A stretch of DNA of 45,874 nucleotides. It comes from a virus. The notes under the pieces are model-generated. The model saw only the letters and a program-made list of their open reading frames with translations. It made no database searches and was not told the origin of the DNA. Below are positions 6,076 to 14,613 of this stretch, piece after piece. The first letter of the stretch is position 1. Each line of letters begins with the position of its first letter. Where the stretch lies: IMG/VR virus record IMGVR_UViG_3300036806_000206, positions 1 through 45,874 of that record; one strand, 5' to 3'. Made by a program: the position numbers and the translations under genes.

Positions 6076-7143
6076 ATGGCGCTCCTCTGGCAAGCCAAGT
6101 CACTGAAGGACTTCAGCCGGCTCGAACTAGTCCGCAGCGCGCAGGCGCAGGACTTCGGCAACGGAGCGTTTCGCGCCGAGGTGCGCTTCGGTGACGTGTT
6201 CCCGGGGTACACAGAACAGCGCTCGCTCTGGGACGTTAGCCAGCACCTGTTCCACGAGGGCGGCGAATCGTGGTTCGGCCTGTCCGTGATGCTTCCGGCC
6301 GACTGGATCGGCTGGTTCCCGAAGAATGACGAGTTGGGCAACTGGCCCGGGAACCACGACGCGCTCAAGGGCGGAATGCACGGCGGCAGCTTCTTCGAGT
6401 GGCATCATGGCCCGGAGAATGGCGATTGGGGCGATCCGAACCTTGGGGGTTCCGCGCCTCTCTACGTCGTCGCGACGGACACGGCCATCAAGCTGTACCT
6501 CGTGGACCCGGTGGTAGGCCCGCGGCCCGACGCGATCTGGAACGTGGTTCCGAGCCTTGAGCGCCAGCGCTTCTACGATCTCGTGATCGGCGCGCTGTGG
6601 AGCACTGACCCGAAGAAGGGCTGGGTGGAAGCCTACGCGGACGGGAAACAGGTCGCGCCACGCTTCCTGACGAGCACCCTGTACCCGCTCCCACGTCCGC
6701 CAACGTTCGTCTACGCGCAGGCGGGCATCTACCGCCGCGACTTCATCGGCAACCCGACCCTGACCTGGCCCGCGGACGCGAAGCCTGGCGTGAGCTATCC
6801 GCCGCTGTACGTGCCCAAGAAGGGCGCCAAGGTGTTTCAGGACGGCGGCGGCTTGCCGCAGAGCGTGCAGCTCAAGAATCTCCGCCTCGGAACGGCGAAG
6901 GAGGATGTGATGACGCTGCCCACGGATACGGGAAAGGCTGATGCAGGCGCGACGACGGCGGCAAGCGCGCCGCCCACGCCTGCAGCCGCCGCGGCGACGC
7001 CGACGAACTTCGATGCAACGAAACCGAGCGTGAATCCGAACGACGGCGCGGCGCAGCTCATGGCAACGCGAGACGCGCTGCAGGTGCAGGTAGCGGCGAT
7101 CAACGCGGTGCTGAGCAAGGGCGCGTACAAGCCGGCTGGGTAG
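6076..7143 (+). CDS. Polysaccharide lyase-like (heparin lyase/jelly-roll) protein
   Basis: Encodes 355 aa. Residues about 15-275 follow the plan of the jelly-roll polysaccharide lyase family (heparin lyase I-like): an early strand with AFRAEVRFGD, then ESWFGLSVMLPADW, a central HHGPENGDW, and the diagnostic YDLVIGALWST followed by GWVEAYADGKQV, the 'vehicle plus carried object' strands of that fold. The C terminus, about residues 285-355, is an Ala/Thr/Pro linker and a short helix. The family cleaves acidic polysaccharides. There is no signal peptide, so the protein may be a virion-associated or released depolymerase. It lies first in the packaging/structural operon, far from the tailspike. 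Function is inferred from fold-level resemblance. Confidence 0.7.
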   Translation: MALLWQAKSLKDFSRLELVRSAQAQDFGNGAFRAEVRFGDVFPGYTEQRSLWDVSQHLFHEGGESWFGLSVMLPADWIGWFPKNDELGNWPGNHDALKGGMHGGSFFEWHHGPENGDWGDPNLGGSAPLYVVATDTAIKLYLVDPVVGPRPDAIWNVVPSLERQRFYDLVIGALWSTDPKKGWVEAYADGKQVAPRFLTSTLYPLPRPPTFVYAQAGIYRRDFIGNPTLTWPADAKPGVSYPPLYVPKKGAKVFQDGGGLPQSVQLKNLRLGTAKEDVMTLPTDTGKADAGATTAASAPPTPAAAAATPTNFDATKPSVNPNDGAAQLMATRDALQVQVAAINAVLSKGAYKPAG

Positions 7144-7153
7144 GAACCTCCCC

Positions 7154-7537
7154 ATGACCGACGCGGTGGCGATGGCGCTCATCTCGGGCGGCTTCGGGAC
7201 CATCACGGCGGCGATCACGACTGTCGGTGCGGTCATCTCGCGGAAGGCTCGAGATGCGGCTCGGGAGGCGGCGCGGAAGGTCGACGAGGTGCGTGATCAG
7301 GCGGTGGAGAACGGCGCCGTATCGAAGGCGAATCACATCACGTTGACGAAGGTTATCGAAAACACCGACGGCAACGTGCGGAAGCTGCAAGAGGCGTGGG
7401 AAGCGGAAGCGCTCAGGCGGGAGTCGGAAGCGTGGGCGGCGGCGTACGAGGCGGGCAGGCTCGCCGAGATCAGCAAGAACCGCAGGAAGACGGACATGCT
7501 GCCGCTACCGGCGAACGACGAGGAGCCGAAGGAATGA
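7154..7537 (+). CDS. Membrane-anchored coiled-coil protein (127 aa)
   Basis: Encodes 127 aa from ATG 7154. One hydrophobic segment (about residues 5-28) is followed by a long charged helix (about 30-105). Small phage proteins with one membrane helix and a coiled tail are found near lysis genes or as spanin-like pieces, but this one lies between the lyase and terminase genes. It is coupled to the next membrane gene by ATGA. Confidence 0.7.
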   Translation: MTDAVAMALISGGFGTITAAITTVGAVISRKARDAAREAARKVDEVRDQAVENGAVSKANHITLTKVIENTDGNVRKLQEAWEAEALRRESEAWAAAYEAGRLAEISKNRRKTDMLPLPANDEEPKE

Positions 7538-7707
7538 AAACGCGCGGCGCGGTGACCAAGGAAACCCTGATCCTGATCCTCGTCGCGCTCTTCGTGTGCG
7601 CGCTCCTGTTCGGCGGACTCGGCGCGCCGCACGCATGGGGCGTGTGGGGCTGGGGTCCGGCGGGTCTGCTGATCGTGGTGTTCCTCCTCGTCCTGCTGCT
7701 GGGGTAG
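7534..7707 (+). CDS. Two-helix membrane protein, DUF3309-like
   Basis: Encodes 57 aa from ATG 7534. Two hydrophobic segments (about residues 10-27 and 40-56) flank a Gly/Trp motif (WGVWGWGPAGL). This layout matches the small DUF3309 membrane proteins found mainly in proteobacteria, whose function is unknown. Size and topology would also fit a pinholin-like protein, though a better holin candidate lies at 29678. Confidence 0.7.
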   Translation: MKTRGAVTKETLILILVALFVCALLFGGLGAPHAWGVWGWGPAGLLIVVFLLVLLLG

Positions 7708-7711
7708 CGCG

Positions 7712-7852
7712 ATGCCATATCCGGGCGTTCCGAAGGGGAAGGCGACGCGGAAGATGGAGAAGCAGGTCAAGGCGATCCAGCGGAGCGGGAAGAGCAAGCA
7801 GTCCGCCATCAAGATCGCGATGGCGCAGAGGAAGAAGGGTCGCAAGGGGTGA
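7712..7852 (+). CDS. Small lysine-rich protein (46 aa)
   Basis: Encodes 46 aa starting MPYPGVPKGKATRKMEK and rich in Lys and Arg. Short basic proteins with this start are common in phages just ahead of terminase genes or among late genes. The stop overlaps the terminase small subunit GTG (7849). It may bind DNA; no direct evidence. Confidence 0.7.
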   Translation: MPYPGVPKGKATRKMEKQVKAIQRSGKSKQSAIKIAMAQRKKGRKG

Positions 7853-8448
7853 GCTGGAAGAGGGTTACCAAGATCGACGGCGACCTGAACGACAAGCAGC
7901 GGATCTATGTCGCGGCGTACCTGGAGACGCTGAACGGCACGGCCGCCGCGGAAATTGCGGGCTTTTCAAAGAAGAGCGCCGAGGACAGGTCGAAGGACCT
8001 GCAGCGCAACCCGAAGGTGCGGGCGGCGATCGAACAAGGACTGGAGGAACTAGAGCGGGAATGGAAGGACAAGGCGCTCAAGGTGATCCAGCACGCCTAC
8101 TGCCTCGCAACCGTCGACATCGCGGACTTCTACGACGAGGACGGCTACCCGCTTCCGCTGCACAAGATTCCCCGAGACGCTCGCCGCGCGATTGCGTCGG
8201 TCGAGGTGGAAGTCGGGGAACAGACGGTCACCTTGCTGGAGAACGGCAAGTACATCGAGAAGGTGGAGCGTGGCCCGCGGCTCGCGAAGTTCCGACTCCA
8301 CGACAAGCGGGCAGCGGCGGAGTTGTTCCTGCGATACGCCGGGAAGCTGAAGGACCGCGTGGAACTGGAAGCGCCAAAGCTCGAGGAGTTGGTCATGCAA
8401 GCGGACCGGCTGCTGCGCGCGAGGAATACGGAGCCTGACGAGCCGTGA
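7849..8448 (+). CDS. terS: Terminase small subunit
   Basis: Encodes 199 aa from GTG 7849. The N-terminal part (LNDKQRIYVAAYLETLNGTAAAEIAGF, residues about 13-40 with a following helix) is the helix-turn-helix of the Terminase_2-type small subunit, which recognises pac/cos DNA. The middle (DIADFYDEDGYPL, then RRAIASVEVEV) is the oligomerisation region typical of the family. The stop overlaps the large subunit start by four bases, the usual gene pair. Confidence 0.93.
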   Translation: MSWKRVTKIDGDLNDKQRIYVAAYLETLNGTAAAEIAGFSKKSAEDRSKDLQRNPKVRAAIEQGLEELEREWKDKALKVIQHAYCLATVDIADFYDEDGYPLPLHKIPRDARRAIASVEVEVGEQTVTLLENGKYIEKVERGPRLAKFRLHDKRAAAELFLRYAGKLKDRVELEAPKLEELVMQADRLLRARNTEPDEP

Positions 8449-9956
8449 ACGCGCCAGAGAAGATCCTCGAATGGCGACTCGATCCGGTCGCCTTCGTGCT
8501 GGACGTGTTTGGTCCCGGCTTCCTTCTGGAGAAGCACGAGCCGCTCGTCCTCGACCGTTGGCAGGAGCGCGGGCTGCGCTACCTGGTGAAGCACGACCCG
8601 CACGACTGGTGCGACGGGAGCCCGGCGAAGGGCCTCGCCATCCGGGCAGCGAAGGGACCGGGAAAGAGCACCGAGGATTCATGGATCGTCTGGTGGATGG
8701 AGGCGTGTCATCCCTACCCGAACGTCGCGGCGATGAGCATCACGGCGGACAACCTCCGCGACAATCTGTGGAAGGAATTGGCCGTCTGGTACAGCCGCGC
8801 TCCGGTGTTGCAGGCGATGTTCGAGATCAAGGGCGAGCGCATCGTCCCAAGGGGCGCGACGAGGGAGATTCAAGATCGCTGGTTCTGCTCGGCTCGGTCG
8901 TTTCCGCAGAAGCCAGACAAGGAGCAACAGGCCGCGTCGGTGGCCGGCCTGCACACGGACCATCTGGCGGTGCTCATCGACGAGGGTGGCGACGTACCGC
9001 CGGGCGTGCTGGCGGCGGCAGAGGGCGTCTGGGCGAATACCGTTCACGCCCTCGTGGTCATCACGGGGAATTGCACCTCAACGGATGGGGCGCTCTACGA
9101 CGCATCGGTCAAGCGCGGGCATCGGTACCACGTCATTCGGGTGACCGGAGACCCGGACGATCCGGAACGCTCGAGCCGGATGGATATTGAGTATTGCCGG
9201 AACCTGATCGCGGACAAAGGCCGCAGCGATCCGGTCGTGATGATCAACGTTCTCGGGGAATTCCCTTTCGGCGGTATCGACAAGCTGCTGGCGCCTGACG
9301 AGGTGAGCGCGGCGGAGAAGCGGAAGCTCGGCGCGGACAAGCGGGCGATGGAGCAGGAGCCGAAGATTCTCGGCCTCGACATTGCCCGTCACGGCATGGA
9401 CTCGTCCGTTCTCGTCAAGCGGCAGGGCCCGGTGCTCTTCAAGCCGTGGGATTGGCGGATCCCGGACCTGATGGAGCTCGCTGACAAGGTGGCTGGTTTT
9501 CTGATCGAGGAGAAGCCGGACGCGATCATCATCGGGGCGACGGGCATCGGCTGGGGAGTCGTGGACCGGCTCCGGCAGCTCGGCTGGGGCGGCATCCTCA
9601 TCGCCATCGACGAGGGCACGTCCGCCCGGGACCCGCGGTTCGCGGACATCCGGACGGAGATGTGGGTCAACCTGGCGGGCTGGGTAAAGTCGCGCGGCTG
9701 CCTGCCGGACTCGGCGGAACTGCGTGCGGACCTGCTCGCGCCCGGAAAGCGGCAGCGGTTCTTGCGTGGCGCGACGCGGGAGATTCTCGATCCGCTCGAG
9801 TTGATCAAGGAGAACCTCGGGCGGAGCCCCGACTTCGGAACGGCAGCGGCATTGACGTTCGCCGCGCACGTAGCACCGAAGGGCCTCGCGAACGCGCGGC
9901 ATCGGCAGCAGACGGTCGAGACGGAATTCGACGCTTGGGAAGCGCTGCGGACCTGA
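8445..9956 (+). CDS. terL: Terminase large subunit (ATPase and nuclease)
   Basis: Encodes 503 aa. The ATPase domain has a Walker A-like AAKGPGKST (residues about 68-76) and a Walker B with catalytic Glu, LAVLIDEGG (about 174-182). The RNase H-like nuclease domain starts at LGLDIARHG (first Asp, D312) and ends with SPDFGTAAAL (third Asp, D463). In the middle motif, where relatives have an acidic residue before the GTG/ATG glycine run, this protein reads IIIGATGIGWGVVDRL, with Gly at residue 364 (codon GGG at 9534). The enzyme pumps DNA into the prohead and cuts concatemers. The missing acidic residue is noted as unusual. Confidence 0.95.
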   Translation: MNAPEKILEWRLDPVAFVLDVFGPGFLLEKHEPLVLDRWQERGLRYLVKHDPHDWCDGSPAKGLAIRAAKGPGKSTEDSWIVWWMEACHPYPNVAAMSITADNLRDNLWKELAVWYSRAPVLQAMFEIKGERIVPRGATREIQDRWFCSARSFPQKPDKEQQAASVAGLHTDHLAVLIDEGGDVPPGVLAAAEGVWANTVHALVVITGNCTSTDGALYDASVKRGHRYHVIRVTGDPDDPERSSRMDIEYCRNLIADKGRSDPVVMINVLGEFPFGGIDKLLAPDEVSAAEKRKLGADKRAMEQEPKILGLDIARHGMDSSVLVKRQGPVLFKPWDWRIPDLMELADKVAGFLIEEKPDAIIIGATGIGWGVVDRLRQLGWGGILIAIDEGTSARDPRFADIRTEMWVNLAGWVKSRGCLPDSAELRADLLAPGKRQRFLRGATREILDPLELIKENLGRSPDFGTAAALTFAAHVAPKGLANARHRQQTVETEFDAWEALRT

Positions 9957-9965
9957 AGGGACACC

Positions 9966-10274
9966 ATGGCCAACGACCTGAAGCCGCCGCGCATCGCGGT
10001 GGGCGAGCTGCGCTCGTCGTCCGGCGCCGTCGAATCCTTCCTCGACAAGCTGACCCGGCACCTCGCCAACACGCTGCCCGATGACCTCAACTTCGTGCTG
10101 GTCATTGGCCGCAAGGGCGAGCCGGAAGCGAACTTCTTCACCTCCGATCTGGACACGCCCGCGGCGATCGCCCGGCTGGCGAAGACGCGCGACCAACTCC
10201 GGCGGGGAACGCTGAAGACGGCGTTCTCGAACGACATCGACATCCGCAAGTCGCGGATTATCGACATGAGCTAA
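9966..10274 (+). CDS. Hypothetical late protein (102 aa)
   Basis: Encodes 102 aa from ATG 9966, with no recognised family. It has a hydrophobic beta-like core (NFVLVIGRKGEPEANFFTSD) and an amphipathic N-terminal helix. Its place between terminase and portal suggests a minor head or packaging factor. Confidence 0.75.
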   Translation: MANDLKPPRIAVGELRSSSGAVESFLDKLTRHLANTLPDDLNFVLVIGRKGEPEANFFTSDLDTPAAIARLAKTRDQLRRGTLKTAFSNDIDIRKSRIIDMS

Positions 10275-10277
10275 CCA

Positions 10278-10586
10278 ATGGGCTTCTTCGACTCCTTCAC
10301 GGACGTTCTCGGGACGATCGTGGCGCCGGTCCCGTTCCTCGCGAACAAGCTGTCCGGCGGAGCGCTGGCCAACATGCTCGGCCTCGGCGGCGGCGACATC
10401 CCCGCGCAGCAGCTCATCGCGCCTCCGCTGCCCGCGGACGCGACGGACGAGGAGATCCGCAAGGCGGTCTTGATGCAGCGGCGCCGGCTCTTGGTCGGGC
10501 AGGGGCAGGGGTCGACGTTCATCTCCGGATCGATGGGCGATCCGTCTCCGTTCTCCACATCGAAGAGCGGCGCAGGAGGCTTCTGA
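10278..10586 (+). CDS. Hypothetical late protein with hydrophobic Gly-rich N terminus (102 aa)
   Basis: Encodes 102 aa starting MGFFDSFTDVLGTIVAPVPF. The N-terminal 45 residues are Gly/Ala/Leu rich; the C terminus has Gly/Ser-rich loops ending GAGGF. No family recognised. Four bases separate it from the portal gene, so a small connector- or capsid-associated role is plausible. Confidence 0.75.
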   Translation: MGFFDSFTDVLGTIVAPVPFLANKLSGGALANMLGLGGGDIPAQQLIAPPLPADATDEEIRKAVLMQRRRLLVGQGQGSTFISGSMGDPSPFSTSKSGAGGF

Positions 10587-10589
10587 CCG

Positions 10590-12407
10590 ATGCCCGCTGC
10601 CGCGTATGCCCGGACCCCGGAACAGGGGCCGCAGGATCGGTATCTCGACTATATGCGCGAGTGGGGAATGCTCGACCAGCAGTACACGTCCGGCCAATGG
10701 CAGACGAGGCAGCGCGAGGTGCTCGACTTCGTGCAGCCGTACCGCGGGCGCTTCGATCTTGATTCGGCGAATCAGCAGCCGCGCAAGGACCAGCACATCG
10801 TCAACGACACGGCGACCGACGCGGCGAAGAAGCTCTCCGCCGCGGCGCTGACCGGCATCACCAGCGCTGCCCGCAAATGGTTCGGCTTCTCCTCGATGAT
10901 GCCGGAGGTACGCGACGATCACGAGAGCCGGGACTGGTTCGATCAGGCGCGCGACCTGCTCTTGCAGCTCTTCGGCGAGAGCAACTTCTACAAGGTGCTG
11001 CCGTCGATCTACGACGATTTGATCTGTCCGGCTACGTCGCTCGCGTGGCTTGAAGAGGACGAGCGCGACGTCATCCGCGCCGTGCATACGCCGGTAGGCC
11101 AGTACCGGATGTGCGTCGATTCCCGCCGCCGCGTCTCCCGCATCTTCTGGCGCTTCAGCATGACGGTGGATCAATGCGTGGAGAAGTTCGGGCAGCGACC
11201 GGACGGCGAGCTCGACCTGTCCAACTTCTCGCCAAGCCTGCAGAACCAGTGGAGGGATAAGCGGTACTACGACTGGGTAACGATTCTTCACGTCACGGAA
11301 CCTCGCGTCCAGCGTCTGCACGGGAAGATCGACGCCAAGAACAAGCCGTGGGCGTCGTGCTGGATGGAATGGTCCGGCCCGATGTCGCAGACGGGCGGAT
11401 TGAATCAGGCGCGGGACCCGGCCGGACCGTACATGCTGCTCAACGAGAGCGGATGGGACGAACAGCCGTTCGCGGCGCCACGGTGGGACGTCGTCGGCGA
11501 GGACGCCTACGGCAGCCAGTCGCCGAGCATGCAGGCGATCGGGGACATCAAGGGCATTCAGGCGCTGGAGAACTCGGGCGTCGCGATTATCGCCACGATG
11601 CAGAAGCCGCCGATGAACGTTCCGCCGTCCCTGACCAGCGGATCGCTCGTTCCGGGCGCGAAGAACAACATCGAGGATCCGAGGATCAAGTTCGAGCCGA
11701 GCTACGTTCCCCGGGCGGATGCCGTCACGGTCGGCGAGAACAAGCTGCGCCAGTACGAGATGCGCATCCAGCGGGCGCACTACGGAGACCTGCTCTTCCT
11801 GATCAGCTCGGACCCGCGCACGCAGCCTGCCACGGCGGAAGAGATCCGGGCGAAGCAGCAAGAGCGGCTCCTTGCGTTGGGCGGCTTCTTCGGCCGGTTC
11901 AGCGACGAGGCGCTCACGCCGCTCATCAACCGGGCGCTGGCCATCGCGCAGCGAAAGGGACTTCTGCCACCCCCACCGCGGAAGCTCCTCGAAGTCGCCA
12001 TGCGCGGTGGCCAGCGGCTCGTCAAAGCGGAGTACCTGAACAGCATCGCGGAAGCGCAGAAGGCACAGGGCGTCGCGCCGATTCTCGGCTGGGTCAACGA
12101 CATGGTGACCATCGCCAAGACGCTCGGGCGCCAGGACGTTACCGACAAGGTGAACTTCGACGGCGTGGCGGAGATGACCGCCGACATGCGAGGCGTTCCT
12201 GCCAAGCTCGTCGTTCCGGACGAAGTGATCCAGGCGAAGCGACAAGCTCAGGCGCAGAAGGCGGCGCAGCAGGTTCAGCAGCAGCAGGCCATCGAGCAGG
12301 CGAAGGGGCTCAAGGATCTCTCGCAGGCGGACCCGGAGCAGATGGATCGGATGTTCGGCAGCTTCGGGAGCGCCGCGCAAGCTGAGGCGACCGGGGGCGG
12401 GCTATGA
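10590..12407 (+). CDS. Portal / head-tail connector protein (T7-like family)
   Basis: Encodes 605 aa. The sequence follows the T7-type head-tail connector family: an N-terminal YMREWG/QQREVLDFVQP-like helix, DTATDAAKKLSAAALTGI, then a large wing region (HTPVGQYRMCVDSRRRVSRI, a strongly typical stretch), and a helical stem and crown ending in a long Gln/Ala-rich coiled tail (about residues 545-575). Twelve copies would form the DNA entry ring. The stop overlaps the next start (ATGA). Confidence 0.93.
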   Translation: MPAAAYARTPEQGPQDRYLDYMREWGMLDQQYTSGQWQTRQREVLDFVQPYRGRFDLDSANQQPRKDQHIVNDTATDAAKKLSAAALTGITSAARKWFGFSSMMPEVRDDHESRDWFDQARDLLLQLFGESNFYKVLPSIYDDLICPATSLAWLEEDERDVIRAVHTPVGQYRMCVDSRRRVSRIFWRFSMTVDQCVEKFGQRPDGELDLSNFSPSLQNQWRDKRYYDWVTILHVTEPRVQRLHGKIDAKNKPWASCWMEWSGPMSQTGGLNQARDPAGPYMLLNESGWDEQPFAAPRWDVVGEDAYGSQSPSMQAIGDIKGIQALENSGVAIIATMQKPPMNVPPSLTSGSLVPGAKNNIEDPRIKFEPSYVPRADAVTVGENKLRQYEMRIQRAHYGDLLFLISSDPRTQPATAEEIRAKQQERLLALGGFFGRFSDEALTPLINRALAIAQRKGLLPPPPRKLLEVAMRGGQRLVKAEYLNSIAEAQKAQGVAPILGWVNDMVTIAKTLGRQDVTDKVNFDGVAEMTADMRGVPAKLVVPDEVIQAKRQAQAQKAAQQVQQQQAIEQAKGLKDLSQADPEQMDRMFGSFGSAAQAEATGGGL

Positions 12408-12760
12408 GCGAGATTCCCTGCCCGGCCTTCATCACGGAGCAGGAGTGGTCGCAGCTCGACGACGGCACGCGCGCCACCTGGCAAAACTTCACGCGCGACG
12501 TCGGTTGGCTGATGGATCAGCCGCAGTTCCGCCGATTCGCCTTCACCATGCTGAACGACCCGCGCTTCTTCGGGACGGACCATTCGCCCGTGCGCGAGAC
12601 GGAGCGAGAGACTTTCCACGCGATCGGGGTGCAGGACGCGGGTCGTGCGATGCGGCTCGTGCTGCAGAGCGCGAATCCCCGGATGTGGATGAAGACGATG
12701 CACGAGGCTTTCAACGGCCTCAACCTTCCCAACATGCCGCCCGAGAGCGGCAAGAGGTAG
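12404..12760 (+). CDS. Bbp19-like conserved phage protein (118 aa)
   Basis: Encodes 118 aa from ATG 12404. The pattern DQPQFRRFAFTML, then a helical SPVRETERETFHAIGVQDAGRAM, resembles the small domain named after Bordetella phage BPP-1 Bbp19, found between portal and scaffold genes in this phage group. The role is uncertain; head morphogenesis is likely from position. Confidence 0.65.
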   Translation: MSEIPCPAFITEQEWSQLDDGTRATWQNFTRDVGWLMDQPQFRRFAFTMLNDPRFFGTDHSPVRETERETFHAIGVQDAGRAMRLVLQSANPRMWMKTMHEAFNGLNLPNMPPESGKR

Positions 12761-12767
12761 CGACCAC

Positions 12768-13469
12768 ATGGCAGATCCGACGCCCGCAGCGCCTCCACAA
12801 GGCGCGCCGTCTCCCGCTTCGCCCGCGGCCGCACCTGCGCCCGGGCAGCCAGTGCAACCGCAAGGAGCGCCTCCGCCGCAAGCGGGAGCGCCGCAAGGTT
12901 CGGCCACGCCCGCACAGCCCCCCGAGCCGCAGAAGGGACAGCCAGCCGCACCGGCCGCTCCCGCTGCGCTCGCCATCAAGCTGCCGGAAGGGTCGAAGGC
13001 GGATCCCAAGATCGTCGAGGCGTACACCGCACATGCCAAGAAGCTCGGCATGACGCAGGAAGCGGCGCAGGGCGCGTGGGACTGGTTCTCGCAGGCGCAG
13101 GCCGAGGGCGCGAAAGCGTTCGAGGGTGCGCTTCAGAAGCAGGTCGCCACGGACGTCCAGGCGCTGATGGCCGACAAGGAATTCGGAGGCGTGAACTACA
13201 CGAAGACTCTCGCGGCGCGGGATAGCGCGCTGAAGGATTTCTTCGGGGATGACGTGGCGAAGCTCTTCAAGGACCTCGGGATCGACACGAATCCGGGAGT
13301 CGCGAAGGGCCTCGCTCGCATCCGGGCGCTCGTCTCCGGGGACTCGGTCGGCGACAAGGGCGGTACGCCCGCGGCAGCCATGACGACGAGGGAAGCCGAA
13401 CTCAGGCGAATGTTCCCGAACTCCTACGACGCGATGGTCGGCAAGCCGCAACAGAAGAAGACGGCCTAG
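12768..13469 (+). CDS. Capsid scaffolding protein
   Basis: Encodes 233 aa. The N-terminal 65 residues are Pro/Ala/Gln rich and disordered. A helical core (KIVEAYTAHAKKLGMTQE, then AWDWFSQAQAEG) and a C-terminal helical part ending in a Lys-rich tail follow. This layout, immediately before the capsid gene, is that of BPP-1-type and other podovirus scaffolds. It would guide capsid assembly and then leave. Confidence 0.82.
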   Translation: MADPTPAAPPQGAPSPASPAAAPAPGQPVQPQGAPPPQAGAPQGSATPAQPPEPQKGQPAAPAAPAALAIKLPEGSKADPKIVEAYTAHAKKLGMTQEAAQGAWDWFSQAQAEGAKAFEGALQKQVATDVQALMADKEFGGVNYTKTLAARDSALKDFFGDDVAKLFKDLGIDTNPGVAKGLARIRALVSGDSVGDKGGTPAAAMTTREAELRRMFPNSYDAMVGKPQQKKTA

Positions 13470-13550
13470 CGCCAACCCAACATCGGCGGTCCCCGTGAAG
13501 CCCTGCGCGCCTCGTCGCTGCGGGGTCGGATCGCTTCGTGAAAGGATCCA

Positions 13551-14549
13551 ATGGCAGCCAATCCAGTAACAAACCTCACGCTCGCGGACATCGTCCGCCA
13601 GGAGGCGCCGAACGGTGGCCTCCTGCCGATCATCGAGTCGCTGTCCAAGCTGACGCCCGCGCTGCAGACGATCACCTGGAGCGCGGCGAACAACGGCACC
13701 TACCACCGCATCAACCGCCGCACCGCGCTGCCCGCGCCGATCCGCCGCCGCATCAACAAGGGCGTTCCGGCGACGGTGAGCGGTACGCAGCAGGTCGACG
13801 AAGTGACCACCATGCTGGCGGACAAGAGCGTCATCGACGCGACGCTCATCCGCATGAACGGTCCGGAGTCCCGCGCCCGCGAGGTGGCGGCTCACATGAT
13901 GGGTCTCGAGCAGCAGGTCGAGTCGGATCTGCTCATCGGGTCGATCGGCCTCGACCCGGACGGCATCGACGGGCTGGAGACGCGGCTCAACGCGACGACC
14001 AACGTCCCGGGCGGCAACCAGATCGTCAAGGTGGACGCCTCGCCTTCGGGCTCCGACCAGTTCTCGATCCTGCTCGTCGGCTTCGCGGACCACGCGGTCC
14101 ACGGCATCTACCCGTCCGGTCCGGACATGGTGGCCGGCGTCCTGCACAAGGACTACGGCGAGGTGAGCAACGGAGGCAGCGACGGGACGAACACCTTCCC
14201 GGCCTTCGTCGACTACTTCGAATGGCACCACGGGCTGGCGGTGGAGGATTTCCGCTACGTGGCCCGCGCCGCGAACATCGACAGCTCGGCGATCCTGGCG
14301 ACGGGGAACAACCTCCTCGGCGCGATGCGCACCCTGCGGCATCGGGTCAAGATCGAGGACCAGAGCGCGAAGTGGGCCTACTTCCTTCCTCGGTTCGGCG
14401 CGGAGATGCTCGACAACCAGGCCGTCAACGCGACCGGGAACTCGACCCTCTCCATCGACAACATCAGCGGGAAGCCGATCCAGTCGTTCGGCGGGATCCC
14501 GGTCTACACGGCCGATCTGATGACCATCGCGGAGGGCATCCTCGCGTAG
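13551..14549 (+). CDS. Major capsid protein (BPP-1-type)
   Basis: Encodes 332 aa. N-terminal NLTLADIVRQ, the loop with YHRINRRTALPAPIRRRINKG, a central helix (MMGLEQQVESDLLIGS), and the C-terminal YTADLMTIAEGILA fit HK97-fold capsid proteins of the Bordetella phage BPP-1 group, where the next gene encodes a cement protein, as here. A GAAAGGA ribosome-binding site precedes the ATG. It stands apart from the scaffold gene by 80 bases and is followed by a small hairpin, as is usual for a highly expressed gene. Confidence 0.9.
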   Translation: MAANPVTNLTLADIVRQEAPNGGLLPIIESLSKLTPALQTITWSAANNGTYHRINRRTALPAPIRRRINKGVPATVSGTQQVDEVTTMLADKSVIDATLIRMNGPESRAREVAAHMMGLEQQVESDLLIGSIGLDPDGIDGLETRLNATTNVPGGNQIVKVDASPSGSDQFSILLVGFADHAVHGIYPSGPDMVAGVLHKDYGEVSNGGSDGTNTFPAFVDYFEWHHGLAVEDFRYVARAANIDSSAILATGNNLLGAMRTLRHRVKIEDQSAKWAYFLPRFGAEMLDNQAVNATGNSTLSIDNISGKPIQSFGGIPVYTADLMTIAEGILA

Positions 14550-14573
14550 CGGGGAGCGCACCCAAACCCATTC

Positions 14574-14593
14574 GGGGCGGCTCTTCCGCGCCC
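14574..14593 (+). terminator. Weak hairpin after capsid gene
   Basis: GGGGCGG (14574-14580) can pair with CCGCGCCC (14586-14593) around a CTCTT loop, with one bulge. There is no T run. It could attenuate transcription or protect the capsid message 3' end; it is not a full terminator. Confidence 0.3.
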
Positions 14594-14613
14594 AGAAACG
14601 AGACAAAGAAACC

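Noticed and set aside
9078-12380. 1,100-codon open frame on the minus strand opposite terminase and portal genes
   Set aside because: Very rich in Arg, Leu, Ala and Pro with no domain. It mirrors well-supported plus-strand genes; long antisense frames are expected in GC-rich coding DNA.
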